Positions 15,740 through 25,000 of a stretch of 64,000 nt of DNA are shown piece after piece (the first letter of the stretch is position 1; every line of letters begins with the position of its first letter). The position numbers were made by a program, and so were the translations under genes. The stretch is from a bacterium (GTDB lineage: Bacteria; Joyebacterota; Joyebacteria; Joyebacterales; Joyebacteraceae), in NCBI GenBank assembly GCA_029990205.1, contig JAPEKQ010000008.1, positions 35,448-99,447 of the forward strand, read 5' to 3'. Below the pieces are notes generated by a model that was not told where the DNA came from, made no database searches, and saw nothing but the letters and a program-made list of their open reading frames with translations.

Positions 15740-17976
15740 GCGTCGCGCTCTCCCCTCGCCTCCTCGGTGCTCGACCTGCTGTAGCCGTAGTACTTGTAGT
15801 CGTAGTAGTACGGGAGCACGTGCTCGAAGTCATTGACGACGACCCCGATGACGTTGTCCCGCTCATCCCTCTGAAGCTCCAGACCGCGGGTCACGACCTC
15901 GCGCGGCGTCACGCCCGCCTTCACGACCAGCACGACGGCGTCCGTCCGCGCGCCGACGAAGAGCGCGTCGGGCACGGCGACGTTCGGCGCGGTGTCGATG
16001 ATGACGTGGTCGTACCGCGAGAGAAGCTCCGACATCAGCCTCGAATCCGGGAACGTCTCGACGAGCCGTGTCGGCTCATCGCAATCCGACCCGGCCGGTA
16101 GCACGAAGAGATTCGGGAGCGCCGTGGCCTTCACGTCGCCCTCCTCGAGATTCCCTCGAAGCAGGGCGTTGGAGAGACCGGTCGTATTGTCGACCTCCAT
16201 GACACGGTGGATCCTGGGCTTCCGCAGGTCGCAGTCGACGAGCACCGTCGTCCCGGCGTGATGTCTGGCCAGCGTGATGGCGAGACTCGCGGCCGTGGTG
16301 GTCTTGCCCTCGCCGCGGTTCGTGCTCGTCACGAGGATCGACTTCGGCGCGCCGTGACCGCTTCTCGCGATCTTCCGTGTCAGACGGCGGAACTCGAACG
16401 AGATCGGCGTCTCACGGAGAAGATGCCTGAGAAGCTTTGGGTTCCCGCCGGTCGGCCGGTGGTTGTTCGCCCGGTGCTTCTTCGCCTCCTTGGTGATCTC
16501 CGCGAAGATGTCCGCGTTCGGAACGGTCGCGAGCGCAGTCAGACCGAGGGCCGCCTCGACATCCTCAACGCTCTTGAACGACGAGTCGCCCTGTTCGGTC
16601 GCGAGGATCAGTCCCATCCCGATGACCAGCCCACCCAGCAGAGACAGGCCGATGATCATGATCTTGTCGGGCGCGACCGGCGAGAGCGGACGCGTCGGTG
16701 GCTCGATGACCTCGAATCTGCCGCCGGCCCGCGCGGCCTCGAGCGCCTCGTTGATCTGACCGGCCGCCGACTGCTCGAGGAACGCCTCATAGAGCGCCCG
16801 GTTGCTCTCGACCTCCTGCGTCAGGCGGGTCAGCTCGAGCTCTTCTTCAGGCGCGCTCGCCACACCCTGCGTGTAATTCCACATGAGGCGGTTGAGCGTC
16901 GAGCGCCTGGCTTCGATCATCTCGACCTCGGCCGATGCGACGCGGACCTCCGCGAAAGCGTCGATGGCGCGCTGTGACGCGCCGGGCGCCGCGACCATCG
17001 CCGACGACCTCGCCGCCGATCGAAGCTGATCCTTCTTCTCGGCGATGCTCACCGAGAGCGAACTGATCTCCGGACCGCTCGCCGACATGACGAGCGCCGG
17101 TGCGGCCTCGCGCTCGAGCATCGCAAGCTGGTCGACCAGCGAATCGAGTTCGGGGAACTCGCGCCCCGTGAGCGTCGTGTACGCGCCGGAGTCCGCGTTG
17201 CGAAGGTCCGTGCGCCAGCCGTCCAGACGCTGCTGCGCGTCGCTGCCTTCGACCATGGCCTGGCTGATAAGCACGTCGACGCGACCGACGTTGGCCCCGT
17301 TGACCGGGTTCTCGATGCGGCGACCGGTGATACGCGACGACTGGTACTCGTGGAGTCTCTCCTCGGCCTCATCGAGCTTCTGCCGGTAGATGACGAGCTG
17401 TCGCACGCTGAAATCGTGGACGGACCGGATCTGTTCGAGCTGCTCGCGGTTCGAGGCTCCGACGAACGCGTTGGTAATGTGCTGCGCGAGCAGGACCGCC
17501 CTGTCGGGATCGAGGTCTCGCACGATGACCTGGAAGGCGTTCAGCGACGTCCTGACGACGGCGATCCTGGTCTCGAGGAACCCGACCATCCGCATCTCGG
17601 CATACTCCTCCACCGACACGGCCGGATCCTTCTCGTGCATGTCCTCGGCCCACTCCTGTACGCCGGGGTCGTCCGCCATGTTGAGCGCGCGGACGAGCTC
17701 AACAAGGAACGAAGTGCTCTTCGCCTTCTCCTGAAGACGCGAGAGCTGCTCCTCGTGCGGCGATCGCCCGACAAGACGCGCGAGCGGCTCGGACAGCTGC
17801 TCCTCGCTCCTCATCACCACCGTACTGCTCGCCTCGTAGACCGGACTGAGCGAGATCGAGATGAGATATCCCGCCACGCCCCCCACGAGCACCGGAATGA
17901 GAAGAAGCCACTTCCTTCTCAGCATGGCCCGCATGTAGGTTCTGAGGTCTACGCCTCTCACTTCCTGTTCGTGCAT
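15736..17976 (-). CDS. Wzc-like polysaccharide co-polymerase with BY-kinase domain
   Basis: A 746-residue inner-membrane protein controlling EPS chain length and export. It has TM1 near residues 18-40 (WLLLIPVLVGGVAGYLISIS), a long periplasmic coiled-coil Wzz region, TM2 near 440-462 (IMIIGLSLLGGLVIGMGLIL) with the Pro-rich PLSPVAPDK motif before it, and a cytoplasmic bacterial tyrosine-kinase domain. The kinase has Walker A (STNRGEGKTTTAAS near 555), Walker A' (VLVDCDLRKPRIH) and Walker B (HVIIDTAPN). The C-terminus has seven closely spaced tyrosines (YYYDYKYYGYS), the autophosphorylation cluster. A GGGGGTC ribosome-binding site precedes the ATG. It probably works with the Wza-like protein encoded just upstream. 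Confidence 0.95.
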   Translation of the reverse strand: MHEQEVRGVDLRTYMRAMLRRKWLLLIPVLVGGVAGYLISISLSPVYEASSTVVMRSEEQLSEPLARLVGRSPHEEQLSRLQEKAKSTSFLVELVRALNMADDPGVQEWAEDMHEKDPAVSVEEYAEMRMVGFLETRIAVVRTSLNAFQVIVRDLDPDRAVLLAQHITNAFVGASNREQLEQIRSVHDFSVRQLVIYRQKLDEAEERLHEYQSSRITGRRIENPVNGANVGRVDVLISQAMVEGSDAQQRLDGWRTDLRNADSGAYTTLTGREFPELDSLVDQLAMLEREAAPALVMSASGPEISSLSVSIAEKKDQLRSAARSSAMVAAPGASQRAIDAFAEVRVASAEVEMIEARRSTLNRLMWNYTQGVASAPEEELELTRLTQEVESNRALYEAFLEQSAAGQINEALEAARAGGRFEVIEPPTRPLSPVAPDKIMIIGLSLLGGLVIGMGLILATEQGDSSFKSVEDVEAALGLTALATVPNADIFAEITKEAKKHRANNHRPTGGNPKLLRHLLRETPISFEFRRLTRKIARSGHGAPKSILVTSTNRGEGKTTTAASLAITLARHHAGTTVLVDCDLRKPRIHRVMEVDNTTGLSNALLRGNLEEGDVKATALPNLFVLPAGSDCDEPTRLVETFPDSRLMSELLSRYDHVIIDTAPNVAVPDALFVGARTDAVVLVVKAGVTPREVVTRGLELQRDERDNVIGVVVNDFEHVLPYYYDYKYYGYSRSSTEEARGERDA

Positions 17977-18051
17977 GTGACCCCCTGTGCTCGCCGCGGC
18001 GCATTCGCCGTGGCCCGTGCAGCTCGACTGCTGGATCTCAGGTTCTTCCTG

Positions 18052-19050
18052 TTACTGGTTCTGGAGTTCTTCGAGTTCCTTCTCAAGCCTCCGCTCCTCG
18101 AGCGTGCTCTCGACCGACAGGTACAGCAGATACGACTGCAGCACGTCCCGCGCCGCGCCGAGGATGGAACCCGCACCTGTGAGAATGACGTCGCTGATGC
18201 TCGAGCCCTCCGGAGGCACGACGATCCGGTCGCCGGCGGAGACGTAGAACGGCGAGGCCGTTCCGTGCCTCGTGACGGCGTCGAGATCGATGTTGGCCGC
18301 GACCTGGGACTCCCCGGCGTCCATGATCACCACGACATCGGAGAGCGCGGCCTCGCGGGTCGGTCCTCCCGCGACGGCCAGCGCCTGGAGCACGTCCATC
18401 CGCTCGCTCGACGCGTACGCGCCCGGCTGGTTGACTTCGCCGATGATATAGATCATCCCCGGACCCGCCACGCTCCCACCGTAGATCGAAGGGAACTCAA
18501 TGGTGTCGCCGGGACGGAGCTCGGGCAGCGCCGCGCTCGTCTCGCCCCGCATGTACGAGCCGAGATCGACCGGAATGACCTCCGGTCCTCTGGTCGTCGG
18601 CCGTATGATGGAGACCGACGTCAGGTCAGCTGAAGGGAGCGGTCCGCCCGCCTGACTCATGACCTGGAGAATGTCCGGGATGTACTCGAAGCTGTAGCGA
18701 CCGGGGAGCGCGACCTGGCCCGTGAGGAAGATGGCGCGGCTGTTGAACTGGTCCATTGTGACGGTCACCTGATTCGTCTCACGCGTGTAGTCGCGGAGAC
18801 GCTGCGTCAGCTCGCGGCCGAGCGCCGTCGGCGTCAGCCCCTGCGCCATGATCTCACCCACCGGCGGGAACGTGATCAGCCCGTTCGACCGGACGGTCAC
18901 CGGCCGGTCGAGCTCCGGGTGACGCCAGACAGAGATCGTCAGAAGGTCGCCGGCGCCGATGATGTACTCCGTCGACTGCGCCTCCGCCACGCCAGACCAC
19001 ACCAGGACACCACAGACCAGAACCATCCAGATGATTGCTCTCGCACGCAT
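18052..19050 (-). CDS. Wza-like polysaccharide export protein (PES/SLBB)
   Basis: A 332-residue outer-membrane/periplasmic export protein, first gene of the EPS operon. After a signal peptide (about residues 1-24, ending GVAEAQ) comes the polysaccharide-export domain (YIIGAGDLLTISVWRHPELD ... GLITFPPVGEIMAQGLT) and two SLBB segments (IFLTGQVALPGRYSFEYIPD; IYIIGEVNQPGAYASSERMD). There is no cysteine at the cleavage site, so unlike E. coli Wza it is probably not a lipoprotein. The acidic C-terminal helix (STLEERRLEKELEELQNQ) could be the amphipathic pore segment or a coiled coil. A GAGGGGGATC site lies before the ATG. Confidence 0.93.
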   Translation of the reverse strand: MRARAIIWMVLVCGVLVWSGVAEAQSTEYIIGAGDLLTISVWRHPELDRPVTVRSNGLITFPPVGEIMAQGLTPTALGRELTQRLRDYTRETNQVTVTMDQFNSRAIFLTGQVALPGRYSFEYIPDILQVMSQAGGPLPSADLTSVSIIRPTTRGPEVIPVDLGSYMRGETSAALPELRPGDTIEFPSIYGGSVAGPGMIYIIGEVNQPGAYASSERMDVLQALAVAGGPTREAALSDVVVIMDAGESQVAANIDLDAVTRHGTASPFYVSAGDRIVVPPEGSSISDVILTGAGSILGAARDVLQSYLLYLSVESTLEERRLEKELEELQNQ

Positions 19051-19540
19051 GGACCGATCCCCCTCGCCGCGGCGCTTCCGCGCCCGCTGCTCCAGTTTGT
19101 ATCGTTATGCCTTCGTCGTTTCCCGGTACGACGCCCGAAATAGAGGGCTTTCTGCATGGCAGAGCGCCCCCATCAGCGCGCCGGATATGCACAAAGCTAC
19201 CAGCACGGCGAATGGCGGTCAACGGAGATAGCGCGAAAGTGTAAGGATTTCCGACACCAAAGAGCATATAGATACACTCGTGACCGACCTAACCTGTTAT
19301 ATGCAGGCCGGTTACAGTGTTCATTGATGTCGGTGCGTGGTGTCGGGCAGGTTGACAGTCCCTACCGGATGCCGCGCTCATCGCCGTCTCGGGGGTCTGT
19401 AGATGCATCGGATGTGCCACGAACGGCGATATTGCGGTGAGAATCACTCCACGATGAGGACGCGAAGCCGGCGGCACGCGGGGGGCGAGCCGCCCCGGAC
19501 CGGCCACCCGGGAGGGACCGCCCGGGACGGAGCGCCCGGG
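19051..19540. other. 490-bp intergenic region, AT-richer than its surroundings
   Basis: This gap separates the EPS operon from ddl. It holds the EPS promoter at 19194-19222 and, nearer ddl, a GC-rich block at about 19470-19540 with three CCCGGG palindromes that can pair with one another. The block follows the ddl stop on the minus strand but has no T-run, so I do not call a terminator. The stretch 19240-19450 has no coding frame that I believe and lower GC, which would suit an upstream regulator site. Confidence 0.6.
19194..19222 (-). promoter_or_regulatory. Sigma70-like promoter of the EPS operon
   Basis: On the minus strand TTGACC (19222-19217) and TAGCTT (19199-19194) are separated by exactly 17 bases. 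The predicted start of transcription is near 19187, giving a leader of about 140 bases before the exporter start at 19050. The leader has a short GC-rich inverted repeat (GGCGCGGAAGCGCC) near the ribosome-binding site. Confidence 0.55.
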
Positions 19541-20653
19541 TCAGCGGAGGGCCAGAGCGATGATGCGGTCGGTCAGCTCGGGGAATGTCATCCCGGCGGC
19601 CGCGGCGGCCATCGGGACCAGACTCGTCGCCGTCATCCCCGGAACCGTGTTGACCTCGAGACACGAAGGCTCGTGCCCGTCGTCCAGCCGGAAGTCGACC
19701 CGCGCGTAGCCGGCGCATCCGAGCGCGGCGTAGGCGCGGACCGCAAGCTCGCTCAGGTCGGCCGCAACATCATCCGGGAGTTTCGCCGGACAGGTGTAGT
19801 CGCTTCGCCCTGAGGTGTACTTGCTCTCGTAGTCGTAGAGACCGCTGTGCGGCTCGATCTCAACGACCGGGAGCGGCTCGCCGTCGAGCACGGCGACGGT
19901 CAGCTCCCTCCCCGGGATGAAGGTCTCGACGAGGACGTGCCGCGAATAGCGCGCGGCCAGCGCGATGGCTTCCGGGAGGTCCGCTTCACTCTGAACCACG
20001 GTGAGTCCCACGGTCGAGCCCTGGTCGTTCGGCTTGACGATGAGAGGATATCCGCCGAGCTCTGCGGCGATCGAGGCGGCCTGCTCGGGTGACAGGTCAC
20101 GCGGCAGATCCACCGGGAACGACGGCGCTCCCGGGACGATGCAGCTCCGCGCCGAGAAGCCCCCGGCGGGCTCCGAGCGCCCCGCTCCCGCGGGACTTCC
20201 GGGGCTGCCACCGGCCACGACTCTCCAGTCGGGCGTCGGAACGCCGGCCTCGCGGAACATGAGCTTCGAAGCGCGCTTGTCCATGGCGATCGCGCACGAG
20301 AGCACGCCGGACCCGGTGTACCGCTTCCCGGCCAGCTCGAGAAGCCCCTGGACCGTCCCGTCCTCGCCCGTCCCGCCGTGGAGCGCGACGAATACAACGT
20401 CGGCTCCTGAGACGGCTGCGCCCGCAACGGCCCTGAGCGCGTTCCCGGTCTCCCCGGTCGGCTCCGGCGGCTTGCCGCCGATGGCCGCGGCCGCGATGGC
20501 CTCCCGCGCACCGGTCGGACTGTCGCCGACCGCAGGGTCGACCAGCAGAACGTCGTGGCCGAGTTCGGTCAGCGCTCCCGCGACCGCGCGGCCCGTCACG
20601 AGCGAGACATCCCGCTCGGTCGAGGTGCCACCGTAGAGAACGACGATCTTCAT
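19541..20653 (-). CDS. ddl: D-alanine--D-alanine ligase
   Basis: A 370-residue ATP-grasp enzyme making the D-Ala-D-Ala dipeptide for peptidoglycan. It has the N-terminal VVLYGGTSTERDVSLVTG motif, FVALHGGTGEDGTVQGLLEL, the TGSGVLSCAIAMDK loop, the ATP-grasp core YPLIVKPNDQGSTVGLT, EIEPHSGLYDYESKYTSG (omega loop) and CLEVNTVPGMTATSLVP at the metal site. Compared with usual Ddl (about 310-350 residues), it has a longer Gly/Pro/Ala-rich insertion (around residues 160-195) between the N-terminal and central domains. The start at 20653 is supported by GGGGGAAGC just upstream; the extra 15 residues to 20698 are not. Confidence 0.95.
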   Translation of the reverse strand: MKIVVLYGGTSTERDVSLVTGRAVAGALTELGHDVLLVDPAVGDSPTGAREAIAAAAIGGKPPEPTGETGNALRAVAGAAVSGADVVFVALHGGTGEDGTVQGLLELAGKRYTGSGVLSCAIAMDKRASKLMFREAGVPTPDWRVVAGGSPGSPAGAGRSEPAGGFSARSCIVPGAPSFPVDLPRDLSPEQAASIAAELGGYPLIVKPNDQGSTVGLTVVQSEADLPEAIALAARYSRHVLVETFIPGRELTVAVLDGEPLPVVEIEPHSGLYDYESKYTSGRSDYTCPAKLPDDVAADLSELAVRAYAALGCAGYARVDFRLDDGHEPSCLEVNTVPGMTATSLVPMAAAAAGMTFPELTDRIIALALR

Positions 20654-20725
20654 GCTTCCCCCAAGTCTCCGTGCCGCCCAGGCCACTCTGTCACCCACTG
20701 CCCATCAGTCGTCCGGAGGTCCCGG

Positions 20726-22183
20726 TCACTTCGCTCCGGCCGACCGCAGTCGCGCGACGACACGCTCGAGCCCCAGAACCTCGGCGATCTTGCCGAGTGC
20801 GGGCCCGTGCGTCCTGCCCGTCAGCGCCGCGCGCACGGGCATGAAGAGCTCCTTGCCCTTCACAGCGCGCTCCTTCCCGACCGCCTTGATCGCGGCCTTG
20901 AAGGAAGCCTCGTCGAGGGCAGCGCCGGACGCTCCTCCTTCCGGCCCGCCGCCTCCGAGCGAGTCGGCCAGAGCCGTGAGAAGCCCGGCGGTCTCCGGCG
21001 TCGCGAGCCAGTCGGCCGCCTCCGCCTCGACGTCGTACTCCACGTCGTAGAGCGGTCTGAGTTCGGTCGGCAGATCCACGAGCCGCTCGACGCCTTCGCG
21101 GACCAGCTCGACCATCGACTCGAGTCGCGGATCGTCCGCATCGAGTCCGGCGGCCTCTACGAACGGACGCGCGTTCGAAAGCAGTGCGCCGATGTCGTCC
21201 TCGCGGATGTGATGCCCATTGACCCACATCAGCTTCTGCTCGTCGAACGCCGCCGGGTGCGAGCTCACACGCTTGAGCTCGAACGCCTCGGCCATCTCCT
21301 CACGCGAGAGGATCTCCTTCGCCTCGGGGTGCGACCATCCGAGCATCGCGAGGTAGTTGACGACGCCGGCAGGAAGGTAGCCGTCACGCCGCGTGTCACC
21401 GACCGAGGCGGCGCCGTGCCGCTTCGAGAGCTTGCTCCCGTCGGACGCGATGACCATCGAGACGTGCGCGAACTCCGGCGGTTGTGCGCCAAGCGCCTCG
21501 TAGAGGAGGATCTGTCGAAGCGTGTTCGAGAGGTGGTCCTCGGCGCGGATAACGTGCGTGATCTTCATCAGCACGTCATCGACGACGACGGCGAAGTTGT
21601 ACGTCGGTCGACCGTCGCTCCTCAGAATGATGAAGTCTCCGAGCATGCCGCGGTCGAAGGAGACGTGGCCGCGCACGAGATCCTCGATCTCAACATCGTG
21701 CTCCGGCCCCCGGACCCGCAGGACGGGAGACCGCCCCTCGGCTTCGCGCGCCTTCCGCTCGTCGTCGGTGAGGTTCCGGCACCGACCGTCGTAGTGCGGC
21801 TCCACTCCCCTCGCGCGGGCCGCCTCACGGCGCTCATCGAGCTCTTCGTCCGAGCAGTAGCACGGATAGGCGCGCCCCTCCCGGAGGAGTCTGGCGCCTT
21901 CACGCTGGTAGAGCTCGGCTCGCTCCGACTGGCGATACGGTCCGAACTCGCCACCGACGTCCGGCCCCTCATCCCAGTCCAGCCCCAGCCATCGAAGGTC
22001 GTCGAGGATCGCGACCTCCGACTCGGCCGTCGAACGCGCGGTGTCCGTGTCCTCGATCCTGAGGACGAAATCGCCACCCGCGTGCCTGGCGAAAAGCCAG
22101 TTGAAGAGAGCCGTCCGCGCGTTTCCAAGATGGAGCTGCCCGGTCGGACTGGGTGCGAACCGGACTCTGACACGATCACCCAC
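20726..22183 (-). CDS. gltX: Glutamyl-tRNA synthetase
   Basis: A 485-residue class I aminoacyl-tRNA synthetase. The HIGH-type motif is FAPSPTGQLHLGNARTALFN and the KMSKS-type motif is SDGSKLSKRHG. A zinc-type cysteine cluster (YPCYCSDEEL ... YDGRCR) sits in the connecting domain, and the C-terminal helical anticodon-binding domain is complete. The GTG at 22183 is chosen because AAGGAGGA lies 5-6 bases upstream, although this makes the gene overlap the end of ispDF by 8 bases; the longer frame to 22258 is an unrelated Arg/Ala stretch. Without the rest of the genome it cannot be said whether it also charges tRNA-Gln. Confidence 0.95.
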   Translation of the reverse strand: MGDRVRVRFAPSPTGQLHLGNARTALFNWLFARHAGGDFVLRIEDTDTARSTAESEVAILDDLRWLGLDWDEGPDVGGEFGPYRQSERAELYQREGARLLREGRAYPCYCSDEELDERREAARARGVEPHYDGRCRNLTDDERKAREAEGRSPVLRVRGPEHDVEIEDLVRGHVSFDRGMLGDFIILRSDGRPTYNFAVVVDDVLMKITHVIRAEDHLSNTLRQILLYEALGAQPPEFAHVSMVIASDGSKLSKRHGAASVGDTRRDGYLPAGVVNYLAMLGWSHPEAKEILSREEMAEAFELKRVSSHPAAFDEQKLMWVNGHHIREDDIGALLSNARPFVEAAGLDADDPRLESMVELVREGVERLVDLPTELRPLYDVEYDVEAEAADWLATPETAGLLTALADSLGGGGPEGGASGAALDEASFKAAIKAVGKERAVKGKELFMPVRAALTGRTHGPALGKIAEVLGLERVVARLRSAGAK

Positions 22184-23444
22184 ACGATCCTCCTTCGCCA
22201 CACCCACAACCGCAGTCACCCTTGCCTCCGCCGCAGTTCCCGGACATCTCACTCTCAAGGTCGGCGGATGTCAGGGCCGACCGGAGCACCGCGACCGCCG
22301 TCGCGGACATCGCTCTGCCCTCACCCTCGGGCCCGAGCCCCTCGGTCGTCGTCGCCTTCACGGAGACGTCGTCGATCGACAACCCCATCGCCCCGGCGAG
22401 CGCCTCCCGCATCGCGCGTATGAACGGCGCGAGCTTCGGTCGCTCGGCCACGATGACCGAGTCGACCGATGTGGGAATGAATCCCTCCCTCTCGATGATC
22501 TCGGTGACCCGCGCGAGCAGGCCGATACTTGAGGCGTCCTTCCACTCCGCGTCGCCCGGCGGGAAATGCGTCCCGATGTCGCCGGCCGCGGCCGCGCCAA
22601 GAAGCGCGTCACAGACAGCGTGTGTCAGCACATCGGCGTCCGAATGCCCGAGCAACCCCTTCTCGAACGGGATCTCGACCCCGCCCAGCACGAGTCTCCG
22701 CTCCGGGACGAGTTCGTGCCAGTCGGCTCCGAACCCGACCCTTGCGTCACCGAGCGCGCTCCCCGCCCGAGCCAGGACCCGCGCCTCGTCGAAGTCCTCC
22801 GCGCACGTGATCTTCCGGTTCGAGGGGATTCCCTCGACGATGGCGACGCGACCGGCGGCCAGTTCGACAACGCCGGCATCATCGGTGACGTCACGGTCGC
22901 CCAGCGCGTCATAGGCGCCCTCAATGACCTCACGACGGAACCCCTGAGGTGTCTGGACGAGCCTGAGAACCGAGCGGTCGAGCGTCGCGACGACCTCGCC
23001 GTTCTCCTCACGCTTCACCGTGTCGTGCGCGGCAACCGCGGGAACCGCGGCGCCCGTCTCCGCGGTCGCGGCGAGCACTCGCTCTGTCAGCTCGCGCGTG
23101 GCGAAGGGACGGGCGGCATCATGGATCAGCACGAGTTCGATGTCGTGCGACAGCGCCGAGAGCCCCGCGCGGACCGAATCCTGCCGGCGCGCGCCGCCGT
23201 CGACGACATGCACGACAGGTCGTCCGTCACCGGGCAGCAGTCCCGCGACACGAAGCTGTTCCTCCGCGTGACCGTGGTACGCGGACGGGACGACGACGGC
23301 TATCTCGTCGACGAGTCCCAACAGCGGGTCCATGGCGGCGATGAAGAGCGGGCGGATGCCCAGGAGATGGAACTGCTTCGGCACTGAGCCGCCGACACGT
23401 GTCGACGACCCGGCTGCCACGAGCACGGCGCCGGTTCTGCTCAC
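22176..23444 (-). CDS. ispDF: Bifunctional IspD-IspF, MEP isoprenoid pathway, with Cys-rich tail
   Basis: A 422-residue fusion of two MEP-pathway enzymes. Residues about 1-230 are 2-C-methyl-D-erythritol 4-phosphate cytidylyltransferase (GAVLVAAGSSTRVGGSVPKQ, IHDAARPFAT, TPQGFRREVIEGAY). Residues about 237-398 are 2-C-methyl-D-erythritol 2,4-cyclodiphosphate synthase (RVGFGADWHELVP, GLLGHSDADVLTHAVCDALL, IGTHFPPGDAEWKDASS, VKATTTEGLGPEGEGRAMSA). The last 20 or so residues are unusual: a Gly/Cys tail with five cysteines (NCGGGKGDCGCGCGEGGSCG) that could bind a metal. The gene overlaps radA by 4 bases upstream and gltX by 8 downstream. The fusion itself is known in other bacteria; the tail is not part of either domain. 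Confidence 0.95.
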   Translation of the reverse strand: MSRTGAVLVAAGSSTRVGGSVPKQFHLLGIRPLFIAAMDPLLGLVDEIAVVVPSAYHGHAEEQLRVAGLLPGDGRPVVHVVDGGARRQDSVRAGLSALSHDIELVLIHDAARPFATRELTERVLAATAETGAAVPAVAAHDTVKREENGEVVATLDRSVLRLVQTPQGFRREVIEGAYDALGDRDVTDDAGVVELAAGRVAIVEGIPSNRKITCAEDFDEARVLARAGSALGDARVGFGADWHELVPERRLVLGGVEIPFEKGLLGHSDADVLTHAVCDALLGAAAAGDIGTHFPPGDAEWKDASSIGLLARVTEIIEREGFIPTSVDSVIVAERPKLAPFIRAMREALAGAMGLSIDDVSVKATTTEGLGPEGEGRAMSATAVAVLRSALTSADLESEMSGNCGGGKGDCGCGCGEGGSCG

Positions 23445-24976
23445 GGCAGCACCTCCCTGACGTCGGCATCGGCAAAGAGCTCGCCGCCGTCGTCGGGCTG
23501 GCGGTCGGTCTCGTCGCGGCCGGAGTCGGCTCCACCACCGCGACCGGTTCCACCATCACGCCCCGCCCCACCGCCGTGTCCTGACCCGCCGGTGCGGCGG
23601 CGCCTGCGCGGCGACAGGAGTTCGTCGATGGCCTGCCGGACGTGTCCGACCTCGAGGAGTTCGACACCCTTGGGCCGCTCCGCCTTCGAGAGCGCGGATC
23701 TCGGGAGCACGATGCGCTTGTACCCGAGTCGCGACGCCTCCTGCGCGCGTCTGCCGGCGAGCGCGACCGTCCGCACCTCGCCGCCGAGACCGATCTCGCC
23801 GAACACACACGTCGTCGGTTCGATCACGACGTCCCAGTAGCTCGAGGCGACCGCGAGCGCGATGCCGAGATCGGCCGCGGGCTCCTCGATCCGGACGCCG
23901 CCGGCGATGTTGACGAAGACGTCCCGGTTCCCGAGACTCAGACCCGCTCTGCGCTCGAGGACCGCGAGGACGAGCGGAAGCCGCTTCCTGTCGATCCCGG
24001 CGCTCGACCGCTGCGGCGTGGCGTAGCTGGTCAGCCCGGTGAGCGACTGGATCTCGAGCATCAGCGCGCGCGTCCCCTCGATGCTCGCGATGACGGCCGA
24101 ACCGGAGACGGGATCTCGATCCTGCGCGACGAACAGGCTCGACGGATCGGTCACCTCGGCGAGACCGAGACCGGTCATCTCGAAGACGCCGATCTCATCA
24201 GTCGACCCGAACCGGTTCTTGACGGCGCGGAGAATGCGGTACGGCAGACGCTTGTCGCCTTCGAAGTAGAGCACCGTATCGACCATGTGCTCGAGAATGC
24301 GCGGTCCGGCGATAGCGCCCTGCTTCGTGACGTGACCGACGATGAAGACCGGCACGCCGCTCTCCTTCGCGTATCGGACGAGCGCCGCTGCCGACTCGCG
24401 AATCTGGGAGACGCTTCCCGGCGAACCGGTGATGTCGCTTGTGAACACCGTCTGGATGGAATCGAGAATGAGGACGCCGGGCGGCGTCGCCGACGCGGTC
24501 TCTATGATGCGGTGGACGTCTGTCTCGGTGAAGACCGAGACCAGCGGCGACTCGACGCCGAGCCTCCGCGCGCGCATCCGGATCTGCGCGGCCGACTCCT
24601 CGCCGCTGACGTAGAGCACGGCCTCGCCCGAACGGGCGATCGCGTCGCTCATCTGCAGGAGTATGGTCGACTTGCCGATGCCGGGGTCGCCCCCAACGAG
24701 CACGACCGCCCCCGCGACGATACCGCCGCCGAGCGTCCGGTCGAGTTCACCGATACCGGTAGGCAGCCGCTCCTCTCGCGACTCCCCGATGTCCGTGAGC
24801 CGGACGGGAGGATCGGAGACCGGCCGCTTCCTGGCCGCCGCCTGCTTCGACCGCGGACCGGTGGCGACCTCTTGCTCGACCATCGTGTTCCAGGCGCCAC
24901 AGCCCGGACACCTGCCGTGCCACTTCGGCGATTCGTGACCGCAGTCGCCGCAGAAGAACACCGTTTTCTTCTTCAC
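23441..24976 (-). CDS. radA: DNA repair protein RadA (Sms)
   Basis: A 511-residue RecA-like branch-migration helicase. It has the N-terminal C4 zinc finger (Cys 9, 12, 23, 26), Walker A GGDPGIGKSTILLQ near residue 95, the RadA-specific KNRFGSTDEIGVFEM motif near 254, and a C-terminal Lon-protease-like domain (RSSAGIDRKRLPLVLAVLERRAGL; VRTVALAGRRAQEASRLG). The protein exceeds the usual 450-460 residues by about 55 residues. That extension after LLSPRRRRR is a Gly/Asp/Arg-rich low-complexity tail that must be disordered. It starts at GTG 24976 with GGGGAGGTGA upstream and ends overlapping ispDF by 4 bases. Confidence 0.95.
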   Translation of the reverse strand: MKKKTVFFCGDCGHESPKWHGRCPGCGAWNTMVEQEVATGPRSKQAAARKRPVSDPPVRLTDIGESREERLPTGIGELDRTLGGGIVAGAVVLVGGDPGIGKSTILLQMSDAIARSGEAVLYVSGEESAAQIRMRARRLGVESPLVSVFTETDVHRIIETASATPPGVLILDSIQTVFTSDITGSPGSVSQIRESAAALVRYAKESGVPVFIVGHVTKQGAIAGPRILEHMVDTVLYFEGDKRLPYRILRAVKNRFGSTDEIGVFEMTGLGLAEVTDPSSLFVAQDRDPVSGSAVIASIEGTRALMLEIQSLTGLTSYATPQRSSAGIDRKRLPLVLAVLERRAGLSLGNRDVFVNIAGGVRIEEPAADLGIALAVASSYWDVVIEPTTCVFGEIGLGGEVRTVALAGRRAQEASRLGYKRIVLPRSALSKAERPKGVELLEVGHVRQAIDELLSPRRRRRTGGSGHGGGAGRDGGTGRGGGADSGRDETDRQPDDGGELFADADVREVLP

Positions 24977-25000
24977 GCGTCACCTCCCCGCCTCACCATC

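Noticed and set aside
19470-19540. GC-rich stem with three CCCGGG sites after ddl as a terminator
   Set aside because: Several pairings are possible but none is followed by a T-run on the minus strand.
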